Positions 1 through 8,311 of a stretch of DNA of 38,601 nucleotides are shown piece by piece. Positions within the stretch are counted from its first letter, which is position 1; each line of letters starts with the position of its first letter. Source of the stretch: CAZFJG01 sp964410915 (GTDB lineage: Bacteria; Synergistota; Synergistia; Synergistales; JAFGMB01); NCBI GenBank assembly GCA_964410915.1, contig CAYPIU010000014.1:1-38601 (forward strand). The letters run 5' to 3'. The notes beneath the pieces were generated by a model. The model was not told the DNA's origin. It did not search any database and saw nothing but the letters and a program-made list of their open reading frames with translations. The position numbers and the translations under genes were made by a program.

Positions 1-1497
1 AAATTCAGAAGAGTTTTCAAGCTCAGATTTGGTTATGATCAACAGAGACGATATTTTATGCCAGGCATAATGAGGGGATTGTCTTTTACGTTACCAGAGG
101 TTATAGAACAGATCTACCTGACTGATGAAGGTGTTTTCTCGATCCCTCTCGGGGTTTCGGCAACCTTTGTCATGATATTCCTGATATTTGGAGGTTTTCT
201 TGAAAAAAGCGGAGTTGGGGAATATTTCATGGAATTTGCCCAGGCTTTCACAGGAACTGCACCCGGGGGGCCTGCCAAGATAGCTGTTGTCAGTTCGGCC
301 CTTTTTGGTTCCATATCAGGAGCAGCAGTTGCAAATGTCTATGGTACGGGTGCATTTACCATTCCCCTGATGAAAAGGATCGGATATCCTTCCTTCTTTG
401 CCGGGGCAGTTGAGGCAGTTGCAAGCTCAGGTGGACAGATAATGCCGCCTATAATGGGTGCCGGTGCGTTCATCATGGCATCCCTTCTCGGTATTCAGTA
501 CAAGGAAGTAATGATAGCTGCGATACTGCCAGCGTTGCTCTATTATGGAGCGGTACTGTTGATGGTCCATCTTGGAGCTCTCAAGAACGGTCTAAAGGGA
601 CTTTCACAGGAAGATCTTCCTTCACGGATGAAGGCGCTGAAGGATATTTACAAGATGCTTCCCATAGTCGGGCTTGTCTATCTTCTTCTCAGGGGTTACA
701 CTCCAATGCTTGCTGCCGTTATAGGAATTGTAATGGCATGGATAATTTCACTTTTTGACAAGGAACGCAGAATGGGTCCCAGGGCAATATGTGACGCTAT
801 TTATACCGGTTCAAAAAATATTCCGGTTGTATGCATAGCATGTGCCGCAGCAGGTATCGTAGTGGGTTCGGTTGCTTTGACCGGATTTGGTTTCAAGTTT
901 GTCGGGTTGGTATTCTCCCTTGCCAGGGATATACCCTTCCTGGCTCTTGGGTTGATAATGGTTGTTTCACTGATCCTTGGAATGGGTCTTCCGACTACCG
1001 GAGCCTATATTCTTGCTGCCGCTCTCGGAGTCCCGGCGCTTGCAAAGCTTGGTTTTGACCCCCTTTCTTCTCACATGTTCGTTTTCTACTTCGCAATAAT
1101 TTCCAACATTACGCCACCTGTTGCTCTGGCAGCATACGCGGCAAGTTCTATAGCTGATTCCGAACCTAATAAAACAGGTTTTGCAGCCATGAAGCTCGGG
1201 ATACTGGCATTTATTGTGCCCTATGCCTTTATGTATGATCCAGGTGTGATCCTTCACGGGGGACTGGTGGGAAATCTTGCAGCAATAGCAGGCGGCTTTG
1301 CAGCTATTTTCGCGATGGGATTTGCAATGATGGCTTATATCCGAACAGAGATAACCAGTTGGCAGAGGCTTTTCTTTATTATCGCCGGAATTCTATGCTT
1401 TTTCCCTGTCATTGCTATCAAGGCATTGGGAATCGCTTTGGTTCTGGCAGGTTATTTACTTTTCAGAGGCAAGCATCCGACACTTTCTGCTGCCTAA
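1..1497 (+). CDS. TRAP transporter fused permease (4TM/12TM type), 5' partial
   Basis: The reading frame is open from the first base, so the gene is cut by the window edge; an internal ATG at 58 lacks a convincing ribosome binding site. The 498 visible residues match the large-permease half of fused TRAP permeases: the segment GVFSIPLGVSATFVMIF followed by a LEKSGVGEYF stretch, the glycine-rich FGSISGAAVANVYGTGAFTIP loop, GGQIMPPIMGAGAF, and a later GMGLPTTGAYILAA repeat. Many hydrophobic helices are evident. In the family this subunit uses an ion gradient to import organic acids delivered by a periplasmic binding protein. Full-length members are usually over 600 residues, so the N-terminal small-subunit-like part should lie upstream. 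Oddly, the first 19 codons encode a basic, non-membrane stretch rather than the hydrophobic residues expected there, which could mean a frameshift or rearrangement at the edge. No binding-protein gene is visible beside it. Confidence 0.85.
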   Translation, partial: KFRRVFKLRFGYDQQRRYFMPGIMRGLSFTLPEVIEQIYLTDEGVFSIPLGVSATFVMIFLIFGGFLEKSGVGEYFMEFAQAFTGTAPGGPAKIAVVSSALFGSISGAAVANVYGTGAFTIPLMKRIGYPSFFAGAVEAVASSGGQIMPPIMGAGAFIMASLLGIQYKEVMIAAILPALLYYGAVLLMVHLGALKNGLKGLSQEDLPSRMKALKDIYKMLPIVGLVYLLLRGYTPMLAAVIGIVMAWIISLFDKERRMGPRAICDAIYTGSKNIPVVCIACAAAGIVVGSVALTGFGFKFVGLVFSLARDIPFLALGLIMVVSLILGMGLPTTGAYILAAALGVPALAKLGFDPLSSHMFVFYFAIISNITPPVALAAYAASSIADSEPNKTGFAAMKLGILAFIVPYAFMYDPGVILHGGLVGNLAAIAGGFAAIFAMGFAMMAYIRTEITSWQRLFFIIAGILCFFPVIAIKALGIALVLAGYLLFRGKHPTLSAA

Positions 1498-1521
1498 TGA
1501 TATGAATCTGATAGTAATCCT

Positions 1522-1549
1522 GGGGTGCCGCTTATTGGCGCCCCTTTTT
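1522..1549 (+). terminator. Rho-independent terminator after the fused TRAP permease
   Basis: GGGGTGCC (1522-1529) pairs with GGCGCCCC (1537-1544), including one G-U pair, and is followed directly by TTTTT. It lies 25 bases after the permease stop. Confidence 0.85.
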
Positions 1550-1571
1550 AAATCAACCTGCCGGAAAACCC

Positions 1572-1601
1572 TTTTCAGTGTATCTATTTTAAAGTTATAA
1601 T
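1572..1601 (+). promoter_or_regulatory. Candidate promoter for the SDR gene
   Basis: A perfect -10 TATAAT (1596-1601) has TTTTCA or TTTCAG 17-18 bases upstream. It sits between the preceding terminator and the SDR start at 1637, consistent with a single-gene transcript. Confidence 0.5.
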
Positions 1602-1636
1602 AAGTTAAATAAATAACATAGAGGAGGGGATCGTAT

Positions 1637-2428
1637 ATGGATTTCGGGCTAAATGACAAGGTAGTGCTTGTAATGGCATCCAGTTCCGGCCTTGGAAAGG
1701 CAATTGCAAAAAGTTTCGCATCAGAGGGTGCAAGGGTTATGATGGCCAGCCGTAGTTGGGAAAAACTTGATAAAGCCGCGGATGAGGTAAGCAGGGGTAT
1801 GAAACATAAAGCTCTTTTCAAGGCTTGTGATGTGACATCCTCAGACCAGATAAAAGATCTTGTTGCAACCGTTGTTGATGAATTAGGTCCAGTTTCTGTT
1901 CTTGTAAATAATGCAGGTGGTCCTCCGGCCGGGACTTTTGACAGTTTTGGAGATGAAGCATGGCAGAAAGCCTTTGAACTCAATCTTTTAAGTTACGTCA
2001 GAACTATAAGAGCAGTTCTCCCTTTTATGAAAGAAAAGAAGTGGGGAAGGATCGTAAACTCGACCTCTTCTTCAGTAAGACAGGTAATAGAGAATCTTAT
2101 CCTTTCAAACACCTTCAGACTTGGGGTGATCGGATTGACAAAGACCCTTTCCCGGGAACTTGCTCCGCATAATATTCTTATCAACTCAATAGGTCCGGGA
2201 AGGTTTGATACAGATCGAATCAGACAGCTTGACAGGGCTCTCTCCGAGAAAAGGGGAATGGCTGTTGAGGACGTTGCAAAAGAATCTCTGAGACGTATAC
2301 CTGTTGGGCGTTACGGTGATCCCGAAGAGTATGGAAAACTTGCTGTATTTCTGGGTTCCGGAGCTAATACCTACATTACAGGGCAGACAATTCTTGCTGA
2401 TGGGGGAATGACAACCTCTGTGCCATGA
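1637..2428 (+). CDS. Atypical short-chain dehydrogenase/reductase family protein
   Basis: This 263-residue protein has a full SDR fold pattern: nucleotide-binding turn near residues 14-20, NNAGG at 91-95, a conserved N116, the S142 region, GLTK at 166-169, and the C-terminal G-x-T-I-x-x-D-G-G segment. The key motifs deviate. The turn reads ASSSGLG instead of TGxxxGIG. The YxxxK catalytic pair is replaced by Ser157 and Arg161 when aligned on the following VIGLTK. This matches the divergent FabG-like SDR group that lacks a perfect cofactor motif and catalytic tetrad. It was probably named 3-oxoacyl-ACP reductase by similarity, but classical hydride-transfer chemistry is doubtful. The ATG follows GAGGAGGGG with a 7-base spacer. 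It appears monocistronic, with its own promoter. Its substrate cannot be inferred from the neighbours. Confidence 0.85.
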   Translation: MDFGLNDKVVLVMASSSGLGKAIAKSFASEGARVMMASRSWEKLDKAADEVSRGMKHKALFKACDVTSSDQIKDLVATVVDELGPVSVLVNNAGGPPAGTFDSFGDEAWQKAFELNLLSYVRTIRAVLPFMKEKKWGRIVNSTSSSVRQVIENLILSNTFRLGVIGLTKTLSRELAPHNILINSIGPGRFDTDRIRQLDRALSEKRGMAVEDVAKESLRRIPVGRYGDPEEYGKLAVFLGSGANTYITGQTILADGGMTTSVP

Positions 2429-2838
2429 TCAATGCTCTTGGATGTGCAAACATCGTAGCTATCGATATTACCATCAGATAGCAGTTCAAGATCAGATGAG
2501 CCAGCCTTAAAGGTTTCAGAAAGACCTTTAGATAATTAAGGAGCAAGGTGGGTAAATAGTTTTTTAAATAGAATTACATACATGGGAAAAGTTTGTTTGT
2601 AATCCTTCTATCAATGATTACATCTATAGGAGGATATTGTAGTTGTGTAATATTTGATTGCCTTTCTTTATTTCCTATTTATAAAAAAATTATATGCAAA
2701 AATAGAATTATGCAATATATGCTTGCAATTATATATACATGTGATAAAATTCACTTGAACAAGGTCCGTAAATTACATACTTAACACAAAACATATAATA
2801 CATAACACACAATACTCTATGCAAGGGAGTGTCCAGAG
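2429..2838. other. AT-rich intergenic region with a hairpin
   Basis: No convincing gene is present. A small hairpin with 8-bp stem (AAAGGTTT 2509-2516 with AAGACCTTT ending 2529, one G-U pair), nested in CCTTAA/TTAAGG, may end SDR transcription, although no T-run follows. The rest is strongly AT-rich and includes promoter-like sequence near 2755-2799. A 63-codon frame at 2593-2784 has no ribosome binding site and no recognisable sequence. Confidence 0.5.
2755..2799 (+). promoter_or_regulatory. Candidate promoter(s) for the zinc alcohol dehydrogenase
   Basis: TTGAAC (2755-2760) is separated by 17 bases from TACTTA (2778-2783). A perfect TATAAT also occurs at 2794-2799, but without a good -35 partner. 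Either would place transcription start a few tens of bases before the gene. Confidence 0.35.
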
Positions 2839-3912
2839 ATGAAAGCAGCAAAATGGTATGCAAAAAGAGATGTAAGAGTTGTAGAAACAAGGGAGCCGGT
2901 TGCAGAACAGGGAGAAGTCAAGGTCAAGGTTAAGTGGTGTGGTATATGCGGATCAGATCTGCATGAATTTCTTGGAGGTCCGATATTTATTCCTGAGGGT
3001 CAGGCGCATCCTTTGAGTAAGGAGCAGGCCCCAGTTATTATGGGACATGAATTCTCTGGTGAAATAACTGAAGTTGGAGAGGGTGTAGAAGGGTTTCAGC
3101 CCGGAGACAGGGTTATAGTTGAGCCAATTAGAGCCTGCGGTGAATGTGCAGCATGCAGGGAAGGAAAATATAATATCTGCAGCAGGCTCGGCTTCCATGG
3201 TCTATGCGGGAAAGGTGGAGGTCTTGCTGATTACACCACATTCCCTGCTGAATATGTACACAAGATGCCTGATGAACTCTCATATGAGAAGGGTGCTCTT
3301 GTAGAGCCGCTTGCAGTAGCTCTTCAGTCACTTCGCCAGGGTAATTTCAAGATAGGTATGACAGCCCTTGTTCTTGGGTCCGGCCCCATAGGCCTGGCAA
3401 CGATAGAATCACTTCGGGCTGCTGGAGCGAGGACAATAATTGTAATGCAGCGTAAATCCGTGAGGCAGGAATATGCAAGAACAAGTGGAGCTGACCATGT
3501 TCTCGATCCAAATGAAGTTGATGTAGCAGCCAGGGTAAAGGAACTCACCGAAGGAGAAGGTGTAGATGTCAGTTTTGATACCACAGGGTCCGAAGTTGGG
3601 TTGAACATTGCTCTTGATTCCCTTAAACATTCGGGAACTGCTGTAATTACGAGCATATGGGAAGAGCCTGTATCAATAGATCCTAATAAACTTGTCTTTC
3701 AGGAAAAGAAAATGGTCGGTACACTCGCGTATCGTGATCTTTTCCCGGCTGCCATAAAAATGCTTGCAGATGGACGGATAAAAGCAGATGGCTGGATCAC
3801 AAAAAAGATCGATCTCGATAACATTGTGGAAGAAGGATTTGGAACTCTCACCGGTCCAGACAAAAAAGCTCAGGTCAAGATACTCGTTACACCTGAAAAC
3901 GAAATCCTGTAG
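2839..3912 (+). CDS. Zinc-dependent medium-chain alcohol dehydrogenase, 2,3-butanediol dehydrogenase-like
   Basis: The 357-residue protein is a complete medium-chain dehydrogenase. Catalytic zinc ligands fit Cys37 (CGICGSD) and His70-Glu71 (GHEF). The structural zinc loop has Cys100, 103, 106 and 114. The Rossmann motif GSGPIG follows near residue 180. The insertion GGPIFIPEGQAHPLS between the catalytic Cys and GHE is typical of (R,R)-butanediol dehydrogenases, so oxidation or reduction of acetoin/2,3-butanediol or a similar vicinal diol is the best guess; sorbitol- or threonine-type substrates cannot be excluded. Translation starts at ATG after a GGGAG motif. The gene stands alone between an AT-rich promoter region and a strong terminator, and is probably cytoplasmic and monocistronic. 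Confidence 0.85.
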   Translation: MKAAKWYAKRDVRVVETREPVAEQGEVKVKVKWCGICGSDLHEFLGGPIFIPEGQAHPLSKEQAPVIMGHEFSGEITEVGEGVEGFQPGDRVIVEPIRACGECAACREGKYNICSRLGFHGLCGKGGGLADYTTFPAEYVHKMPDELSYEKGALVEPLAVALQSLRQGNFKIGMTALVLGSGPIGLATIESLRAAGARTIIVMQRKSVRQEYARTSGADHVLDPNEVDVAARVKELTEGEGVDVSFDTTGSEVGLNIALDSLKHSGTAVITSIWEEPVSIDPNKLVFQEKKMVGTLAYRDLFPAAIKMLADGRIKADGWITKKIDLDNIVEEGFGTLTGPDKKAQVKILVTPENEIL

Positions 3913-3930
3913 ACTATCTCTACTTCCCCC

Positions 3931-3960
3931 GGGGCTGCCCTTTCGTGAGCAGCCCCTTTC
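3931..3960 (+). terminator. Terminator after the alcohol dehydrogenase
   Basis: GGGGCTGC (3931-3938) pairs perfectly with GCAGCCCC (3949-3956), followed by TTTCT. It lies between two converging genes. Confidence 0.8.
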
Positions 3961-4024
3961 TAATATTCTTCACCTGTAACGTTCGTGTCTTTAAAGGAAT
4001 AAATAGCCTGATCGATAAAGATCT

Positions 4025-4720
4025 TCAGTCTTCAAGAGCCATATTGACCGCGGCGAGAGAGTGTATGGCCGTAGAATCAAAAACAGGGATCTCTACGTCA
4101 CTCTGTTTTATAAGCATGGGTATTTCCGTGCATGAAAGAGCGACTCCTTCAGCACCCTGTGACTGAAGGTCTTTTATGATCCGGATATATTCTTTTTTCG
4201 ATTCTTCCCTGATATTGCCTACGCAGAGTTCCTTAAAGATTATGTCATCAACTTTTTTTCTTCCCTCTGCATCCGGGATAAGAGGTTCCAGACCATATTT
4301 GTTTATGAGCACGCTTTTGTAAAAATCTTCCTCCATGGTGAACCTTGTTCCGAGAAGGGCGATCTTTTTCATTCCTTTGTCTTTTACTGCTTTACCAACT
4401 GCGTCTGCTATGAAGATCCCGGGCATACCTGTTGCTTTTTCCACATCTGGAGTGAACATTCCGATCGTATTTGAACAGATTATGAAAAAGTCAGCCCCAG
4501 CCTGTTTTATGCTTTTTCCGGCTTCTACTATTTTTGCAGCTGCTTCTTCCCTTCGTCCGGCGCTTAAGGGAGTTTCAATTTCAGCAAAATCTACTGAATA
4601 CATGGCTATCTTTGCAGAATGAAGTCCTCCAAGTCTACTGCTTACTTCCTCGTTGATTATACGGTAATAGTCTGCAGATGATTCCCAACTTACACCAGCA
4701 ATAATACCTGTTGTTTTCAT
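4025..4720 (-). CDS. Aspartate/glutamate racemase family protein (RacX/YgeA-like)
   Basis: This 231-residue protein has the two-cysteine, cofactor-independent racemase architecture. Cys82 lies in ICSNT, Cys197 in LSCTE, and the N-terminal GIIAGVSWESSADYY matches the GxxGGMSxxSTxxYY opening of this family. Family members interconvert L- and D-aspartate or glutamate, or act on a broader range of amino acids (YgeA/RacX), supplying D-amino acids for cell wall or signalling or using them as food. The exact substrate is unknown. It lies 120 bases downstream of the betaine-type binding protein on the same strand. A TATAAT box (minus strand, 4798-4803) in the gap hints at a separate promoter. The ATG follows a GAAAGGAA ribosome binding site. 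Confidence 0.85.
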   Translation of the reverse strand: MKTTGIIAGVSWESSADYYRIINEEVSSRLGGLHSAKIAMYSVDFAEIETPLSAGRREEAAAKIVEAGKSIKQAGADFFIICSNTIGMFTPDVEKATGMPGIFIADAVGKAVKDKGMKKIALLGTRFTMEEDFYKSVLINKYGLEPLIPDAEGRKKVDDIIFKELCVGNIREESKKEYIRIIKDLQSQGAEGVALSCTEIPMLIKQSDVEIPVFDSTAIHSLAAVNMALED

Positions 4721-4840
4721 AGTTATTCATTCCTTTCAATGATTAAAATACTGTCTATTCCAGAATACTTAAGACCTGAAATTAAACTGACAGTAAGATT
4801 ATACCTCACTGTAAAGAAGCAGAGTAAAAAGCCTTATTCC

Positions 4841-5839
4841 TTACTCCAATGCTGTTTTTATCCTGGCCGCAGCTTCTTCAGAAACTGGTTGAACCCAGCT
4901 TTTCCAGAGTTCAGGATTTTTCCTCAAAAACCATATTGCAGCTTTCTCAGCAGAATTGTCGTTTTCACTCATCCATGCCAGAGATTCATTTGTCTGTTCA
5001 AGTGAAATATGGTAATTCTCAATGAGAGATACTGCCTCAGGGTTGCCTTCGAACCATTCAGTGTTTACCCCTTTTGCAAGAGTGTATGCCGGAGAAGCAC
5101 AGCCATGGTTCTTTTCCCACTTTTCAGCATCGTATTTCGGTTCTTCTATCATAACCATGTTAAGCATTCCCAACAGAGGTGTAGGAGCCCAGTAATATGC
5201 TATAACCGGTTGCCCTTTATCGTATGAAGCCTTGATCGCTGTAGAAAGGGCAGTCGATGAACCTGGGTCGAATGGATCGAGAAGATCACTGAGCCCATAA
5301 GCATTCAGCTTATCAAGATTTATGGTGTGAGCTGACCATCCAGTAGGAGCGTTATAAAATCTCCCCTTATCGGGATTATCAGGATTTTTGAAAATATTGT
5401 AATATCTTTTCAGATCTTCAGCGGTCCTGAGATCCGGTGCTGATGGATCGATACCTCTTTCAGGGTCGCCATGTATTACAAAATCCGGTACATACCATCC
5501 TGATTCAGCGTTAGGAGTGACTTTGCCGCAGTCCTTTACCTTGCCTGAATTCCTTACTTTATCCCACCATTCTTTCTGGGCGTCGGTCCATATCTCCATT
5601 ACAACGTTTATGTCCCCTCTTTCCAGGCCGAGATATCCAGGCATGGTTTCCGAGAAGATGTATTCAGTTTTGTAATCCCATCCCTTTTCAAGCATAAAAG
5701 CTATTACCCTGTTGTGGAACTGGATACTATCCCAAGACAAGTCTGCAAATACGATATTTCTGGATCCCGCAAAGGCAGACACGTTGGATACCATAAAGAA
5801 TATTGAGCATAAAAGAATAACCAGTACTTTTCTTTTCAC
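4841..5839 (-). CDS. Glycine betaine/proline-type ABC transporter substrate-binding protein (OpuAC/ProX-like), orphan
   Basis: A hydrophobic signal peptide (KRKVLVILLCSIFFMV ... SAFA) precedes a periplasmic binding domain with family features: FADLSWDSIQFHNRV near the mature start, a MEIWTDAQ segment, and a GQPVIAYYWAPTPLLG segment rich in aromatic residues, as expected for boxes binding quaternary ammonium groups. I place the start at GTG 5839, because a strong GAGGAGG lies 8 bases upstream; an upstream in-frame TTG at 5872 lacks such a site. The product is 332 residues. No ABC permease or ATPase gene is adjacent, so this is an orphan binding protein that must work with a distant transporter or have another role. 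Ligands could be betaine, choline, carnitine or a related compound; this is inferred from family. Confidence 0.85.
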   Translation of the reverse strand: MKRKVLVILLCSIFFMVSNVSAFAGSRNIVFADLSWDSIQFHNRVIAFMLEKGWDYKTEYIFSETMPGYLGLERGDINVVMEIWTDAQKEWWDKVRNSGKVKDCGKVTPNAESGWYVPDFVIHGDPERGIDPSAPDLRTAEDLKRYYNIFKNPDNPDKGRFYNAPTGWSAHTINLDKLNAYGLSDLLDPFDPGSSTALSTAIKASYDKGQPVIAYYWAPTPLLGMLNMVMIEEPKYDAEKWEKNHGCASPAYTLAKGVNTEWFEGNPEAVSLIENYHISLEQTNESLAWMSENDNSAEKAAIWFLRKNPELWKSWVQPVSEEAAARIKTALE

Positions 5840-5879
5840 TGCAAAAACCTCCTCATTAGTTTTGTGGCTCAAAGGGTAC

Positions 5880-5903
5880 TATATTAAATTTTTATTTAAT
5901 ATA
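5880..5903. promoter_or_regulatory. Perfect AT-rich inverted repeat upstream of the betaine-type binding protein
   Basis: TATATTAAAT (5880-5889) and ATTTAATATA (5894-5903) form a perfect 10-bp dyad with a TTTT loop, about 40 bases upstream of the GTG start, in the divergent gap of about 310 bases. It may be an operator, or an AT-rich part of the promoter. No T-run or G-C content suggests a terminator. Confidence 0.35.
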
Positions 5904-6150
5904 AAATGGCCATTCCGAGTCACTTGGACTTTTGTTAACCTTGAAGATATTTTTCAGGGACTTAGAAGCAAAAAATGAAGGGATACTTAAGTATTTCTAA
6001 AAATACAGTCGTATTATATCAGATATAAAACTTTGTAATAAAATGTTTGGGGAAATAGTATCAATGTGTCTCTTCTTTGACAGATCTGTAGTTTTCATGA
6101 GAAAAAAGAATCAAAATAACTTAAAAGGTTTTAGGTATGGAGGAAATGAT

Positions 6151-7350
6151 TTGACGTCCAGAAAGATTTTTCTGAATATGAATATCCATGACAAAATAAG
6201 TGGTTTTGATAGTGCCCTTGTTCCTGTTGATGCCCATCATCGAATAGTTAAGAATTATTCATCCCCATTACTGCTTGGCCCGGAGCGCTCCGAGTCACTT
6301 CTTGAACTGGTGATGCACATGTTCAGTGCCAGGGAGGCTGAGATAGTTCAGTATCTTCAGCCATTGAGACCGAGAACAGTTGCAAAGGTGGCTGAAAAAG
6401 CGGGAAGACCTTTTGAGGAGGTTAGAGAGATCCTCGATAACCTCTCATTGCGGAAAAAAGTCATTCTTTCTTACGGAGAACCCCGAAAATTTACGATCCT
6501 GCCGATAGTTCCCGGAACATTTGAAATGGCTTTGATGACACCGGATCCGGCAGATCGCATCGGCTGGCACAGAAGATTTGCCGAGATATTCGAAAAAATA
6601 TGGGATGAAGGGTATATCATTAAGTACACAAAACGAATAAATTCGAATATCCGTTATCTCCCTGTTAATGGTGTTTCCGGGTCCCTCTATATGGCATGGC
6701 CCACAGACCGCCTTGAAGAGATGCTTGAGCCCTACGATGATTTTGCGGTGGGTCTATGTCAGTGCAGAATGGCAATGGAATTTACAGGAAACGGTTGTGG
6801 TAAGCCTCTGGAGGCATGCGTGACCATGGGGCCTTCAGCAGTAAATATGATCCAGCGTGGACTGATGCGCAGGTCGGATAGATCCGAGATCATCGAAATA
6901 AAACATAATGCTGAAGATCATGGATGTGTCAGCTGGATGATGAATGATCCGGGGGGGTTGCATCGTGGTAACTCGAGCTGTTCCTGTTGTGGGTGTTGCT
7001 GCCATTTCATGAGGGGTATAACCCAGTTCAATGCTCCGGGATTTGTCAGTAGACCGCATTTCCTTCCCTCCCTTGATAATGAAGTATGTATAAAATGCGG
7101 TAAATGTTTTCAGGCCTGTCCCATGGATGCGTGGGAAATGGTAAATGGTTCACCTGTATTCGATCCTGTGAGATGTATCGGTTGCGGACTTTGTGTTCTT
7201 GCGTGTCCTGTCGGGGCAATGTCGCTTAAGCCTGTAAATACAGGTGATGATCATACACCTGGCTGGTTCACTTATTTTATGGATATTGTTCCAGGATATA
7301 TTGTCAATTCTTTCAGCATATGGCTGAAAAGGTTTATCGGTAGTGCATAA
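6151..7350 (+). CDS. Cysteine-rich 2x[4Fe-4S] ferredoxin-domain protein with a winged-helix-like N-terminal region
   Basis: I place the start at TTG 6151, where GGAGG lies 7 bases upstream; an ATG at 6043 opens a 36-residue longer frame without a good site. The 399-residue product has an N-terminal region that looks like a winged-helix fold (AKVAEKAGRPFEEVREILDN), then a distinctive Cys-rich middle: Cys203/205, Cys216 and 223 (CGKPLEAC), and a block at 277-284 with six cysteines in eight residues. The C-terminal part carries two classic ferredoxin motifs, Cys313/316/319/323 and Cys342/345/348/352. It is probably a cytoplasmic electron carrier or redox-sensing Fe-S protein. Similar proteins occur widely in anaerobes, but I know of no firm function. 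It is encoded convergently with a ferredoxin-nitroreductase. Confidence 0.75.
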   Translation: MTSRKIFLNMNIHDKISGFDSALVPVDAHHRIVKNYSSPLLLGPERSESLLELVMHMFSAREAEIVQYLQPLRPRTVAKVAEKAGRPFEEVREILDNLSLRKKVILSYGEPRKFTILPIVPGTFEMALMTPDPADRIGWHRRFAEIFEKIWDEGYIIKYTKRINSNIRYLPVNGVSGSLYMAWPTDRLEEMLEPYDDFAVGLCQCRMAMEFTGNGCGKPLEACVTMGPSAVNMIQRGLMRRSDRSEIIEIKHNAEDHGCVSWMMNDPGGLHRGNSSCSCCGCCCHFMRGITQFNAPGFVSRPHFLPSLDNEVCIKCGKCFQACPMDAWEMVNGSPVFDPVRCIGCGLCVLACPVGAMSLKPVNTGDDHTPGWFTYFMDIVPGYIVNSFSIWLKRFIGSA

Positions 7351-7397
7351 GCGAACTGAGGTTACTGACGGGGCAAGTTGTTATGGTACAGAATGAT

Positions 7398-7436
7398 CGA
7401 AAGCCGGGAACCTTCAAAGGAGGTTCCCGGCTTTCG
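7398..7436. terminator. Long perfect hairpin between converging genes
   Basis: A 16-bp perfect stem (7398-7413 with 7421-7436, loop 7414-7420) lies between the Fe-S protein and the nitroreductase stop codons. The plus side is followed by TATTTT. It probably ends transcription from both sides. Confidence 0.75.
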
Positions 7437-7441
7437 TATTT

Positions 7442-8266
7442 TCAGATCCAGTCGATGTCGGCGGAGTTTCTGCGGGGGAAGGAATAGATCCTGTATTTCG
7501 GATAACCAAAGGACATCGCGTCGCCGAATTTATAGCCCTGCGGTATATCATAATCTTCAACTAATGAGGGATCATTTTGTACAGCCAGTTTCAAAAGACC
7601 CAGCCAGCATGTTCCTATTCCGTATGACTGGCTTAGTATTTCGAACCAGGCAAGGGCAATAGAGGAATCATTTTCCGCCAGTACACTTTCGGAGGGGATC
7701 AGCGTTATAAGGATGGCAGGTGCATTTCTGCTTATAATATCATTTCCCTTACTCAGCTCATCACCTGCTTTTTTAAAAACAGGTGCATACGGATGATTCT
7801 TATCTGTATCAGCGGTTTTTCTCATCCACTCTGCAACTTTAGCCGAAAGGGTCCTTACTTTCTCAGGACCATTTATTATCTTCCATTTAAGGGGCTGTTT
7901 GTTGCTTGCAGATGGGGAAAATCGAACTGTGTCCATGATCCTTATCATGGTTTCTTTTTCTACAGGTTTCTGTAAAAAAGCCCTTGTGGTTCTTCTTGAT
8001 AAAAGGTGGTTTTCAAGTGCTGCAGGTTCAAGTAAAGCGGTCTCCGCATCCTTGTGGGGATAGTCTCCATGATATTCGGTCTTTACAGCATCTGATGGAC
8101 AGAAGACCTCACAATGGCCGCATTTTCTGCATGTACCGAGAAGATCCTCCGGTATATAGGGTTCTTTGTTTTCCTCACGTTTTATTATTCCCGCCGGGCA
8201 TAATAAAACACAGATATCGCAGCGGGTGCATTTTTCCTGATCGAAACTTATCATCCGTTCACTCAA
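7442..8266 (-). CDS. Nitroreductase-family protein with N-terminal 2x[4Fe-4S] ferredoxin domain
   Basis: The 274-residue product joins a two-cluster ferredoxin domain (Cys13/16/19/23 and Cys46/49/52/56, both CxxCxxCxxxCP) to an FMN-binding nitroreductase domain starting at about residue 88 (RRTTRAFLQKPVEKE, then FSPSASNKQPLKWKII). A cytoplasmic flavoenzyme taking electrons from ferredoxin clusters is expected. Natural substrates in this family are usually unknown (quinones, nitro compounds or other organic acceptors). The TTG start at 8266 follows AAGGATGAG; the next in-frame ATG (8254) has a weaker site. The gene lies downstream of, and on the same strand as, the crotonase gene with a gap of about 45 bases, so the two are probably cotranscribed. 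Confidence 0.85.
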   Translation of the reverse strand: MSERMISFDQEKCTRCDICVLLCPAGIIKREENKEPYIPEDLLGTCRKCGHCEVFCPSDAVKTEYHGDYPHKDAETALLEPAALENHLLSRRTTRAFLQKPVEKETMIRIMDTVRFSPSASNKQPLKWKIINGPEKVRTLSAKVAEWMRKTADTDKNHPYAPVFKKAGDELSKGNDIISRNAPAILITLIPSESVLAENDSSIALAWFEILSQSYGIGTCWLGLLKLAVQNDPSLVEDYDIPQGYKFGDAMSFGYPKYRIYSFPRRNSADIDWI

Positions 8267-8311
8267 TTAACTCATCCTTTCGATCATGGTCAAGATCGGA
8301 GTTTTTGCAGT

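Noticed and set aside
2593..2784. 63-codon frame in the AT-rich gap before the alcohol dehydrogenase
   Set aside because: No ATG with a Shine-Dalgarno sequence, and its composition looks like translated AT-rich non-coding DNA.
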